Below, piece after piece: positions 16,536 through 24,727 of a stretch of 64,000 nt of DNA. Both the position numbers and the translations under genes were made by a program. The number at the start of each line of letters is the position of its first letter. The stretch's first letter is position 1. The notes under the pieces are model-generated. The model had not been told where the DNA came from. It saw only the letters and a list, made by a program, of their open reading frames with translations, and made no database searches. Origin of the DNA: a bacterium (Candidatus Blackallbacteria) CG13_big_fil_rev_8_21_14_2_50_49_14 (lineage in GTDB: Bacteria > Cyanobacteriota > Sericytochromatia > UBA7694); the NCBI GenBank assembly GCA_002783405.1, contig PFGG01000064.1:124001-188000 (forward strand). Direction: 5' to 3'.

Positions 16536-16937
16536 TTAGCGTCCAGGCGGACGGGGAGGGGGGCCACCAGGCGGCGGGCCAGGCGGACGGCCAGGAGGAG
16601 GACCTCCAGGACCACCAGGCGGGGGGCCGGGGGGGCGACCAGGAGGCGGGCCTCCGGGAGGGCCAGAACGACCCAGTGAAGCTTCAACTGACTCAATGGT
16701 CTTGAGCAGCGCTTCAGCAACTTCTTTACCCAAAGAATAGGGAATCGCAATACGGGTATGTACTGGAACACATTCCTTCTGCAGGGTTTCGACTTCTTCC
16801 TGCATGATAGGGGGTAAATAGCCAAAATCAATCACGACGTTTTCCCGATCGACACGAAAGCGGAACAAGTTGGCCGGTTGACTCAGTGTATCGAGGTCAC
16901 GGGCCAGGAGATCGTCGGGGGACAAGGGTTGTACCAT
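16536..16937 (-). CDS. DUF3467-like protein with Gly/Pro/Arg repeat tail
   Basis: A 133-residue protein. Residues 15-90 resemble DUF3467: NLFRFRVDRENVVIDFGYLPP, then VHTRIAIPYSLGKEVAEALLKTIE. Small proteins of this type are found in many bacteria and some phages without a firm function. The last 42 residues are purely Gly, Pro and Arg in tandem units such as GGPPPGRPPGPPP, encoded by a C/G-biased imperfect repeat. The tail is unusual for the family and could mediate binding or phase separation, which is speculation. GGAG lies nine bases before the ATG, and a textbook terminator follows the stop. No partner gene is obvious. Confidence 0.65.
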   Translation of the reverse strand: MVQPLSPDDLLARDLDTLSQPANLFRFRVDRENVVIDFGYLPPIMQEEVETLQKECVPVHTRIAIPYSLGKEVAEALLKTIESVEASLGRSGPPGGPPPGRPPGPPPGGPGGPPPGRPPGPPPGGPPPRPPGR

Positions 16938-17140
16938 GCTGGATGTCTCCTACGTTTCTTTCTAGCTTTGAAACATGCTACCACAGAATTCGGTCATTTT
17001 CAAAGGATGCTTGTCACCAATCCTGAATTGCTTTGCTCCAGCAGAAAAAATCAACTCAAGAATTCAGGGGCGGAGAGGTGCAAAACTCGACGCCAGCGGA
17101 TATTATAGAGTTAAATGAATCGCCCTTGAAAGAGCCATCG

Positions 17141-18652
17141 ATGCGTATTATTCAAACCACAGATTACCAGGAAATGAGCCGTACAGCGGCTTTGTTGATC
17201 CTCAATTTATTGCTTGAGAACCCACAGGCTGTGATTGGTCTGGCAACCGGGCATACCCCAAGCGGGCTTTATCGGGAATGGGTTTTGGCAAGGTACAGCC
17301 TGGGCATTGCTATGAATGGCCTGCATTTCTGTCATTTGGATGAATACCTGGGCATGGACAGTCAAAATCCTGAATCGATGGCTGCCATTTTGCGGCAACA
17401 GTTGTTTCAGCCTTTGGGGATCAATGCCGATCGGGTTCACTATATGCCTGCTGCTGACCCCGATCCTGAGCAGGCCTGCCAGGTCTATGAAAAATTGATT
17501 CAGGAATTGGGTGGATTGGATTTGCAGATTCTGGGGATTGGCCAGAATGGCCATATCGCATTTAATGAACCTGGAACATCTTTTAATCAACACACCCATA
17601 TCACGCCCCTAAGTGTTTCAACGCGTAAGGCCAATGCCCGTTATTTTGCATCGGGAGAAACCCCTGAACAGGCCATGACCATGGGCCCTTCTTCAATTAT
17701 GGGGGCCAAACGGATTTTGCTCTTGGCTTCTGGTTCAAACAAGGCCAATGCGGTTCAGAATATGTTGGAGGGGCCTCTGGATGAAAACTGCCCTGCCAGC
17801 TTGTTGCGTTTTCACCCCCACGCCACGCTGGTGCTGGATCGCGAAGCGGCAGCCAAGCTTTCGCCGGTGACCTTGCATCCAGCGGATTATAACCAACCTG
17901 CACCTCTCAGTGTTTATAAGCATTCTGAGAAGTTTTTTAACTCGCCCCAACGTATTTTGGTCTGCGCTCCCCATCCCGATGACGCCTCAATCAGCTGCGG
18001 TGGTACACTGGCCCGTTTAAAAGAAGAAGGCCATGAACTGCTCTTTGTATCGATGACCACCGGGCACCGCGCGGATATTCCCGATACCAGCCGTGAAGAG
18101 CGGATTGTTCTGCGCCAAAGAGAGGCTGAAAAGGAAGCTGCCTGCTTCGATAGCCAGGCCTTGGGCTTGGAGCTTGATTTTTACGAGCGATCCTACTGCC
18201 CTTCTTCTGCCGATGTCACCCGTATCCGTTCAGTTCTTTCAAGCTTTAAACCGGCGCTGGTTTTTTCTGCCTCAGCGGAAGACCGCCATCCCGCCCACCG
18301 CATGTCTGCACTTTTGCTCAAAGAGGCCTTGCAACAACATGTGCAGGCCTTGGGTACAACCATTCAACTCTGGGCCTATGAGGGGCCGTGGTTCCTCTTT
18401 GCCCGTGATGATTTTAATACTGTGGTTGAGCTTGACGACCGCCATCTGCAGCTTAAACTGGCCGGCATTCAGGCCCATCGTTCTCAAATTGAGCGCAAAC
18501 GCTATGATCAGGCGGCAGAAGCGCTTTCCCGTTTCCGTGCGATTACCACACCGGAGTCAAGGCTTTCAAGCTTTGGCTCTGAAGTTCAGAATTTGGGTGA
18601 GACGATTGAAGTTTTTCAAAGGTTTGAATTGAGGCCCAGGCTTGCCACCTGA
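17141..18652 (+). CDS. nagB: Glucosamine-6-phosphate deaminase fused to a PIG-L/LmbE deacetylase domain
   Basis: A 503-residue two-domain cytoplasmic enzyme. Residues 1-240 are NagB, which converts glucosamine-6-phosphate to fructose-6-phosphate and ammonia. It has ATGHTPSGLY (phosphate loop), LDEYLG at 66-71 and GIGQNGHIAFNEPG at 132-145 with the ring-opening His and Glu; the Asn form of this motif is the Bacillus type. Residues 270-500 are a PIG-L/LmbE zinc deacetylase, with APHPDDASISCGG at 276-288 and a later H-P-A-H. PIG-L enzymes remove acetyl groups from GlcNAc compounds, so the fusion could deacetylate and then deaminate one amino sugar. Similar fusions occur in Bacteroidetes. The ATG chosen matches the family start. 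A longer frame from 17033 has no support. Confidence 0.88.
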   Translation: MRIIQTTDYQEMSRTAALLILNLLLENPQAVIGLATGHTPSGLYREWVLARYSLGIAMNGLHFCHLDEYLGMDSQNPESMAAILRQQLFQPLGINADRVHYMPAADPDPEQACQVYEKLIQELGGLDLQILGIGQNGHIAFNEPGTSFNQHTHITPLSVSTRKANARYFASGETPEQAMTMGPSSIMGAKRILLLASGSNKANAVQNMLEGPLDENCPASLLRFHPHATLVLDREAAAKLSPVTLHPADYNQPAPLSVYKHSEKFFNSPQRILVCAPHPDDASISCGGTLARLKEEGHELLFVSMTTGHRADIPDTSREERIVLRQREAEKEAACFDSQALGLELDFYERSYCPSSADVTRIRSVLSSFKPALVFSASAEDRHPAHRMSALLLKEALQQHVQALGTTIQLWAYEGPWFLFARDDFNTVVELDDRHLQLKLAGIQAHRSQIERKRYDQAAEALSRFRAITTPESRLSSFGSEVQNLGETIEVFQRFELRPRLAT

Positions 18653-18773
18653 TTCAAGTGTGAATTGATGTAAACTTTAAGCAAAGAACAGTTCTATTTT
18701 ACGATAAGTTTATCAGGGACTGCTCTCAGTCTCTTGAGCTTCATGGTTTTTGCCAAGGAGGAAGTTTCACGCC

Positions 18774-20246
18774 GTGCCCCGTCTGATTTCAGGTCAAAAC
18801 AGTATCTCTATTGATCAGATTCGCCAATTGAATCCGGGTCTTTCTCAGGCTGATTTAGAGACGAAATTGGCAAAGAATGGTCTGGATGAACTTTACTTCA
18901 GCTACCAGGGCCAAACCTATCTGGCTGTGGGCGAGAAAATAGATTTTCAGGCGCTGAAGGGGTCTGCGAGTGCTCAATTGGATTTGAATGGCCAAACCCT
19001 GAATGTGAAGCTTTTGGGCCAGCAGAATGAATTTAATTCCTGGGGAGAAGGCTGGGCCCAAGGTGTATCTCTGGGCGACTCTCTCAAAAAAGCCTGGACG
19101 GCCTCTTTCACTTCACCCCAATGGGGCGAAGTGATGCGCCAGAGCACTTTTGTGGGCCATATGGGGCCTGCAGACGCTCTGCCAGCCACTCAAACACCTG
19201 CTGAACCAAGACCGATCCAGACCCCATCAGTACCCGCAGATTCTGTTTCAGTTGAGCCACCGCCCACGCCTCCCGCTGCCATTCCTGAGATTCAGGCGTT
19301 TTTTACCCAGGTACATAGCGGCAAAATCGAAGACGCACAGGCCAGCAGTGAAAATCCGGATAAAAAACTGGTTCAGTTGATTGATTCAGCCACTCAGACT
19401 TTAGACATTGCGGCCTTTGAGCTGGATTCAGATCAAATTGCCGAGGCTGTTTTGCGTGCCAAAGCGAAAAATGTAAAGGTTCGGATTGTAACCGATAGCA
19501 ATTATCTCCAGGAAGCTCCCCTGCAAAAACTGATCGCCGCTGGCGTGCCCGTGGTCGATGACCAGCGCAATGGGCTGATGCACAATAAATTTGTGGTGGT
19601 CGATGCGGGCACTGAGGCCGCCCAGGTCTGGACGGGTTCAACCAATTTGACGGACAATGGCTTCTGGAAAAACAACAACAATGCCGTTTTGATACATTCC
19701 AAAGAATTGGCTGAAAATTTCAAAACCGAATTTGAAGAAATGTTTGTGGAGCATAAGTTTGGTGTCACTTCACCCAACTATGTGCCCCATCCCACGGTCA
19801 CGGTGGGGCATACCCGGATAGAAACCTATTTTGCGGCAGAAGGAAAAGTGGCGGGCAAGGTCGCTGAGGCCTTGAACAAAGCTGAGCACAGCATTCATTT
19901 TATGGCTTTTTCCTTTACCCACGATGCGGTTGGAAATGTGGTGGCCCAAAAATTCAACAAGAAAGTGGAAGTTCGCGGCGTTTTTGAAAATACAGGGGCA
20001 GGCACCCAATACAGTGAATATGGCAAACTCAAAGCCCTGGGTGCTGATGTAAAAAAAGACGGTAACCCAGCTGTCATGCACCACAAGGTCTTTATTATTG
20101 ATGGCAAAACTGTGGTCACAGGTTCGTTTAATTTTTCAGATTCAGCAGATAAAAACAACGATGAAAACCTGCTGATTATCGAATCCCCCGAGTTGGCGCA
20201 ACAATACGAAGAAGAGTTCAAGAGAGTCTATCAACGGGGGCATTGA
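18774..20246 (+). CDS. Phospholipase-D-like protein with two HKD motifs
   Basis: A 490-residue protein. The C-terminal 310 residues hold two PLD domains with complete H-x-K-x4-D motifs: MHNKFVVVD, followed by TGSTNLTD, and MHHKVFIID, followed by TGSFNFSD. Such enzymes hydrolyse or transfer phosphodiester bonds in phospholipids or nucleic acid. Residues 1-110 form an unknown N-terminal domain, followed by a Pro-rich linker (130-175). No signal peptide or lipobox is seen, unlike its paralogue at 24728-25942. The single-repeat-like, Nuc-type spacing may indicate a nuclease, but the substrate is open. I chose the GTG 12 bases after AAGGAGG, because a TTG further up would place the ribosome site inside the gene. 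Confidence 0.82.
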   Translation: MPRLISGQNSISIDQIRQLNPGLSQADLETKLAKNGLDELYFSYQGQTYLAVGEKIDFQALKGSASAQLDLNGQTLNVKLLGQQNEFNSWGEGWAQGVSLGDSLKKAWTASFTSPQWGEVMRQSTFVGHMGPADALPATQTPAEPRPIQTPSVPADSVSVEPPPTPPAAIPEIQAFFTQVHSGKIEDAQASSENPDKKLVQLIDSATQTLDIAAFELDSDQIAEAVLRAKAKNVKVRIVTDSNYLQEAPLQKLIAAGVPVVDDQRNGLMHNKFVVVDAGTEAAQVWTGSTNLTDNGFWKNNNNAVLIHSKELAENFKTEFEEMFVEHKFGVTSPNYVPHPTVTVGHTRIETYFAAEGKVAGKVAEALNKAEHSIHFMAFSFTHDAVGNVVAQKFNKKVEVRGVFENTGAGTQYSEYGKLKALGADVKKDGNPAVMHHKVFIIDGKTVVTGSFNFSDSADKNNDENLLIIESPELAQQYEEEFKRVYQRGH

Positions 20247-20269
20247 GCCTTGAGTTGCCTCCGCTTGTT

Positions 20270-21184
20270 TCACTCAATTTGAGGCGGATCTTCCCGCCGG
20301 GGGGCGAGAATATGCAGGGCCTTGGGCACGATTTCAATTGAGACAGGGGTATACCCCACCAAATCTCCATCGACCTGAATTGGAACGGGTTTGCGCGCTA
20401 AGATTCGCAATTTGCGAATCGAATAGTGTTCAAAATCTACCCATTCCTTGTGGCGGCGCAGCAGCAGCGAGATCAGCGAATAGAAAGTATCTCTGAAGCG
20501 TTTGCTTTTAAAAATATGCAATTCCAGCAGGCCATCGTCCATGACGGCCTGTTCTGCAATTTTATAATCCGTGGCATAGGTCGAGGCATTGCTGACAAAA
20601 ATTTGCATCACCGTGCGTTTCAGGCGGTGGCGCTTGCCTTGGGCATCTTCAAAGCGCAGTTTGAGGGTGAAGGGTTTGTGGTAAAAGAGATTTTCTACCC
20701 CTGAGGTAAAGACTGCCAGTTTGCCAGCAACAGTTTTGAGCTGTTTATTGACCCGCATCAGAATTTCAGCGTCGTAGCCGACCCCGGCCATCAAGAGAAA
20801 ATAGCGCTGATTGATCTTGCCCAGGTCAATCAATTGGCTTTGCGCCTGGGGCAGGTATTCAAGGGCTTCTTCATAGTTTTGCGGTACGTTGAATTCTCGG
20901 GCCAGGACATTGGTGGTTCCTACAGGCAAAAAACCCAGTTTGACGGGGGTATTGACCAAACCTTGGGCGACTTCATTGATGGTGCCATCTCCGCCCGCTG
21001 CGATCACGATATCGTATTGCTGGCGGGCGGCTTTGCGTGCTAAATCTGCTCCCCCGCCTATTTTTTGCGTGGGTTCAATATCCACTTGCCAGCCCCGTGC
21101 TTCAAGATAGGTCTTGGCAGTTTCGGGTTGAAACTGTTGCCAGATTTGGCCCGCAACCGGGTTATAGATCAGCATGGCTTTCAT
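20270..21184 (-). CDS. Diacylglycerol/sphingosine kinase-family lipid kinase (YegS/DagK type)
   Basis: A 304-residue cytoplasmic or membrane-surface kinase that phosphorylates a lipid hydroxyl, most likely diacylglycerol, using ATP. The catalytic domain shows MLIYNPVAG at the start, the nucleotide loop AAGGDGTINEVAQGL near residue 80 and LGFLPVGTTNVLAREF near 105, all typical. The C-terminal beta-sandwich includes VDGDLVGYTPVSIEI, where the Asp belongs to the conserved D-G-E/D motif. The length is normal. The start ATG gives an exact match to the family. It lies 23 bases from the converging PLD-like gene, and both act on lipids, but the convergent arrangement argues against one operon. It may recycle diacylglycerol released during envelope synthesis. 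Confidence 0.9.
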   Translation of the reverse strand: MKAMLIYNPVAGQIWQQFQPETAKTYLEARGWQVDIEPTQKIGGGADLARKAARQQYDIVIAAGGDGTINEVAQGLVNTPVKLGFLPVGTTNVLAREFNVPQNYEEALEYLPQAQSQLIDLGKINQRYFLLMAGVGYDAEILMRVNKQLKTVAGKLAVFTSGVENLFYHKPFTLKLRFEDAQGKRHRLKRTVMQIFVSNASTYATDYKIAEQAVMDDGLLELHIFKSKRFRDTFYSLISLLLRRHKEWVDFEHYSIRKLRILARKPVPIQVDGDLVGYTPVSIEIVPKALHILAPRREDPPQIE

Positions 21185-21249
21185 TTTTGCCTCAGGTCTT
21201 GCCAGGATACAAGCAGTCTAGCTCACTTTGCTGACGTGAGAAAGGTGGC

Positions 21250-21960
21250 TTAGCCGATTAAACGGGCACCGGGCATGACCACGAAAAGCAGAATCGCGAG
21301 GTAGTGGCTGAGACTACCTGCCAGCACGAATCCATGCCAAAGGGCATGTGCCATGCGGAATTTATGATCATAGAGATAAAAGACAGAGCCCAGGGTATAA
21401 AAGATCCCGCCTGCGACAATCAACTGGATGCCCCCCGACTGTAAACCGGCCTGCAAGGGCGCGAATACCAGCGTGATTGACCATCCCATACCGACATAGG
21501 CCAGGGTTGAAAGCAGATTATTGCCCATGGGCATGAAAATCTTGTGCAGGCAGCCCAGACCTGCGATCAGCCAGAGCAGACCCAACATGGGCAACCCGCT
21601 GGGGTGATCCTTGAGCACAACCAGACCCATGGGGGTAAACGAACCCGCAATCAAAAGGTAAATTGCGCAATGGTCAATGATTTGAAAGGCTTTTTTATGC
21701 ACCATATCTGTGGCCAAAGAGCCATGGTAAAGAATCGAGGCGGCAAAAAGCAGAATCAAGGTGGTTCCATAGACTGAGCTGGCGACAATCGGTTGCCAGT
21801 GGCGGGTCATGGTGCTGAAGGCCATGAGCACGGCAAACCCTATTAGGCTGAGAAAAAGCCCTAGAAAAGCAACCGTGATATTTGCGATTTCTTCAAATTG
21901 ATTGGCATTGATACCCTGTTTAAGCCAGGGGGCTTGGGGGGAAGAGAGTGAAATATTCAT
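21250..21960 (-). CDS. Hemolysin-III / PAQR family membrane protein
   Basis: A 236-residue integral membrane protein with seven hydrophobic segments. The family residues are present: S-x3-H in AASILYHGS, H-x-D-H in QIIDHCAIYLLIAGSFTP, and the C-terminal HALWHGFVLAGSLSHYLAI with the two histidines that complete the metal site of progestin/adipoQ-type receptors. Bacterial members are annotated hemolysin III or YqfA. Some act on membrane lipids, possibly as zinc-dependent hydrolases of ceramide-like substrates. It has about 30 extra N-terminal residues before the first helix. It is followed on the same strand by the lipid kinase after 65 bases, so the two may be co-transcribed. Confidence 0.88.
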   Translation of the reverse strand: MNISLSSPQAPWLKQGINANQFEEIANITVAFLGLFLSLIGFAVLMAFSTMTRHWQPIVASSVYGTTLILLFAASILYHGSLATDMVHKKAFQIIDHCAIYLLIAGSFTPMGLVVLKDHPSGLPMLGLLWLIAGLGCLHKIFMPMGNNLLSTLAYVGMGWSITLVFAPLQAGLQSGGIQLIVAGGIFYTLGSVFYLYDHKFRMAHALWHGFVLAGSLSHYLAILLFVVMPGARLIG

Positions 21961-22186
21961 ACTTTTATTATATTTCCTTGAGATGTGTCCCGATCCCAGT
22001 GACTATCTCAGGCAGGTCTTTTTCCTGTCACAATTTGGTCAAAGTGGTTTTGCCTTCTCCTTGGGGAATGGTTTCACTGCTCAAGAGTTCTGGCCCGTCT
22101 TAGGGGTCTGTGGTATTCTGACTGAGTCAGGCGCATGCCACTGACTGTTTTCCTCTGAATAATTCTGCCGGAAAAAGGCCCCAAAG

Positions 22187-22657
22187 ATGTCCTCGTTACA
22201 AGCATCCTTTAATTTAATGATGAACGCGCCCTTGACGCTTTCTCACCCGATCGCTTTGCTCAGCCTCAGCCTGAGTATTTTAGGTTTGCTTTCTGCCCTG
22301 GGTGTCTTTTGGCTGCGAAAATCCGTCATTTTACCTGAACTGAAAAATCTACAGCAAGAACAGAGAGAGGTTCAGCAGGAACTCAAGGAAGCCCGTCAGG
22401 AACTGGCCATTGTCAAAGACCAGATGAACGAAGCCTTGGGAATTCTTTCTGAACTGCATCTTCAGGCCCGTCTTTTAACGGTCTTTCGCGTCATTCTCTC
22501 AGTTGCGCTCCTTTTGGGTCGTACTGGGGCTTTGGCGTTGGTTTTCAGGTTTTTGAACCGGCATATCTGGTGGCAGACCCTGGCCAAAGAAGGTATTGAT
22601 GAACTGGTGGAACGTCTCCGGGATTACCTCAATAGCCCCCGTACCCACCGGTCTTAA
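22187..22657 (+). CDS. Small membrane protein with coiled coil
   Basis: A 156-residue protein with a transmembrane helix near residues 21-45, a strongly charged coiled coil at 48-90 (ELKNLQQEQREVQQELKEARQEL), and a second hydrophobic segment at about 98-120. No family is recognised. The start has AAAGG eight bases upstream. It is the first of four closely packed genes (the next starts 14 bases on) leading to YtxH-like and DUF948-like proteins and rlmI. This grouping of small membrane proteins resembles envelope-stress clusters in other bacteria. The 226 bases upstream hold no gene that I can support and probably carry the promoter. Confidence 0.65.
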   Translation: MSSLQASFNLMMNAPLTLSHPIALLSLSLSILGLLSALGVFWLRKSVILPELKNLQQEQREVQQELKEARQELAIVKDQMNEALGILSELHLQARLLTVFRVILSVALLLGRTGALALVFRFLNRHIWWQTLAKEGIDELVERLRDYLNSPRTHRS

Positions 22658-22671
22658 GGAGAAATGAAAGC

Positions 22672-23028
22672 ATGAGTCGAGCGAAAACCGGAAAGTCCCG
22701 ACGCAAGGGGCGTTTTTTTCCTTTCTTGATTGGATTTTTATTGGGCGCTGCAGCGGGTGGTGCCGTGGGGCTTTTACTGGCTCCACGTTCAGGCGCAGAA
22801 AGCCGTCATTTACTTTCAGAAAATTTGAACCAACGCCGTGAAGGTGCGAGCAAGGTCGTGAATGAAACACGGCACCAGGCGCAAAAGAACAGTGGCGACC
22901 TGCTCTCTCAGGTGCAGGAACGCTGGAGTCTGCTTCTGGGCGCGCTTCAGGCCGGCAAACAGGCTGCGCGTGAAAAACACCAGGAATTGCGTCAAAAGCA
23001 ATCGGCTCCCAAAGGAGGAAAAGCATAA
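22672..23028 (+). CDS. YtxH-like membrane protein
   Basis: A 118-residue protein. After a basic head, residues 17-42 form a Gly/Ala-rich helix (FLIGFLLGAAAGGAVGLLLAP) followed by R-S-G-xE. This G-x3-G, LLLAP-x-SG pattern is the hallmark of YtxH-domain (general stress, gas-vesicle-like) proteins. The remainder is a charged amphipathic helix, as in that family. AAGGAG lies 10 bases upstream of the ATG, and the stop overlaps the next ATG by one base (TAATG). The family is linked to stress but has no known biochemical activity. Its position directly before a DUF948-like gene is a frequent bacterial arrangement. Confidence 0.8.
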   Translation: MSRAKTGKSRRKGRFFPFLIGFLLGAAAGGAVGLLLAPRSGAESRHLLSENLNQRREGASKVVNETRHQAQKNSGDLLSQVQERWSLLLGALQAGKQAAREKHQELRQKQSAPKGGKA

Positions 23029-23426
23029 TGGCTTCCTGGATTTTATTGGGGATTTTAATTGGCCTGACTCTGGCCTCGGTCTCGATTTTATGTTGGCAAT
23101 TGGTGCAAGTGCTTTTGGACCTGCGTCAGATTTTGGGGCTTGTCAAAGAGCTGACCCAGGAGGTGAAACCAGCTTTGCAGGATGTCAATGAAATTCTGCA
23201 TAAATCGAATCTTGCCATGGATGAAGCAGGTAATACGTATCAGGCTTTGGGTGAAAATGCCCGTGAAGCGATGGGCTATCTGGGTAAACTCAAATCAGGC
23301 CTTCGCCACTGTTTTCTTGTGGCCAAAGCAGGTGTCTCTAAAGGCATAGAAACCTTTCGCTCTGGCGATGCAGGAGCGGTGAGCGATTCAGAACCGGTGT
23401 CTGCAGAGCCTGCCGAGGTGCTTTAA
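23028..23426 (+). CDS. DUF948-like membrane-anchored protein
   Basis: A 132-residue protein with one N-terminal transmembrane helix (WILLGILIGLTLASVSILC). It is followed by a helical region with the VKELTQEVKPALQDVNEIL pattern that marks DUF948, and an acidic tail. The function is unknown, but it is commonly found next to YtxH proteins, as here, and may form a membrane-tethered coiled coil. Its start overlaps the YtxH stop and it ends four bases before rlmI, so all are probably one transcript. Confidence 0.72.
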   Translation: MASWILLGILIGLTLASVSILCWQLVQVLLDLRQILGLVKELTQEVKPALQDVNEILHKSNLAMDEAGNTYQALGENAREAMGYLGKLKSGLRHCFLVAKAGVSKGIETFRSGDAGAVSDSEPVSAEPAEVL

Positions 23427-23430
23427 ATCG

Positions 23431-24606
23431 ATGGAGAATCAGCAGGCCCGACTCAAACTGAAACCTGGGCGCGAGAAATCTGTCCAGGGGCGACACCCTT
23501 GGGTTTTTTCGGGGGCGATTGCGACCCTTGAGGGAGAAGCCGAGCCGGGTGATCTGCTCACTCTGGTTTCTCACAGGGGAGAATTTTTAGCGCAGGGTTT
23601 TTACAATCCCCATTCCCAGATCGTGATGCGCCTGATCAGTTTTCGCAAAGCGGAGCTGAACCCTGATTTTTTCCGGGAGCGTTTGCGGGCTGCGATTCAG
23701 TTTCGCCAGAATTTAAAACTTACAAGCAATGCCCTGCGTTTGGTTCACGGCGAGGCTGACGGTTTACCCGGCTTGGTGGTGGATGCCTATGGGCCTTTTC
23801 TTGTTTTGCAGATTTCATGTTTGGGCATGGCCCGTATCAAACCGCTTTTGCTTGAACTGCTTCATGAGCTTTTGCAACCCGAAGGCATGATCGAACGCAG
23901 TGAATCGGCGGGTTTGAAAGAAGAGGGGTTGGAACCTGTGCGGGCGGTATTAAGTGGGCCGGAGGCCCCCCGAACCGAGGTGTTTGAAGATGCTGCCCGC
24001 TTTTCAGTGGATCTATTGGCCGGACAGAAAACCGGATTCTTTATTGACCAGCGCGACAACCGGGCTTTGATCGGACGTTTGGCGGCAGGCAAGCGTCTTT
24101 TAAACTGTTTTTCTTATACAGGGGGCTTCAGCCTGCACGCTGCCCTGAAGGGCGCACAGACCTGTTCTGTTGAAATTTCTGAACCAGCCCAGGAATTGGC
24201 ACGTGAAAATTTTCGCTTGAATGGTCTCAACCCTGAAGAACACCAGTTTGTCACCGCCAATGTTTTTGACTATCTGCGTCAGATGGAGCCTGAGTTTGAC
24301 GTGATTGTGCTGGATCCTCCCGCTTTTGTGAAGCATAAATCCCATCTCAAACAGGCCACGCGGGCCTACCAGGATATCAACCGGATTGCCATGCGTCAAA
24401 GTGTTGCGGATGGCTTGCTTTTAACCTGTTCCTGTTCGCATTATCTGGATTGGGAACTCTTTCAAAAAATTCTTTTTTCTGCAGCCACCGAATCGGGGCG
24501 ACAGGTTCAGATTTTACAAAGATTGGGTCATCCACCGGATCATCCGGTGTCTCTTTTTCATCCTGAAGGTGAATATTTAAAGGCCTTTTTACTGCGGGTG
24601 CTCTAA
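23431..24606 (+). CDS. rlmI: 23S rRNA (cytosine-5)-methyltransferase, RlmI family
   Basis: A 391-residue SAM-dependent RNA methyltransferase that in E. coli modifies C1962 of 23S rRNA. Domains in order: a PUA-like RNA-binding domain (about residues 7-75, with HPWVFSGAI), a linker domain, and a Rossmann fold with FIDQRDNR, LLNCFSYTGGFSLHA (SAM motif I), VIVLDPPAF (motif IV) and LLTCSCSHYL (motif VI with the catalytic Cys). The length and all motifs match the family, so it should be active. It starts four bases after the DUF948-like gene and closes that operon. A 121-base gap with a likely promoter then leads to the PLD lipoprotein. Confidence 0.92.
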   Translation: MENQQARLKLKPGREKSVQGRHPWVFSGAIATLEGEAEPGDLLTLVSHRGEFLAQGFYNPHSQIVMRLISFRKAELNPDFFRERLRAAIQFRQNLKLTSNALRLVHGEADGLPGLVVDAYGPFLVLQISCLGMARIKPLLLELLHELLQPEGMIERSESAGLKEEGLEPVRAVLSGPEAPRTEVFEDAARFSVDLLAGQKTGFFIDQRDNRALIGRLAAGKRLLNCFSYTGGFSLHAALKGAQTCSVEISEPAQELARENFRLNGLNPEEHQFVTANVFDYLRQMEPEFDVIVLDPPAFVKHKSHLKQATRAYQDINRIAMRQSVADGLLLTCSCSHYLDWELFQKILFSAATESGRQVQILQRLGHPPDHPVSLFHPEGEYLKAFLLRVL

Positions 24607-24727
24607 GGTTATTTTGCGTTTAACATTTATTCAATAATCGGTAAAATCCGTTCAGTTTCTTGCTCTCCAGCCAGATAAGTTAAGTATCGGCAGCGTATAT
24701 TTAATTTTGGCGTAGAGAGAGGCCCCT

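Noticed and set aside
16549-16680. CRISPR-like repeat array
   Set aside because: The repeats are in-frame codons for Gly/Pro/Arg with no spacers.
16262-16705. Plus-strand frame across the toxin module and Gly/Pro gene
   Set aside because: It lies opposite two minus-strand frames with homology, and its sequence is only the shadow of the Gly/Pro repeat and a terminator.
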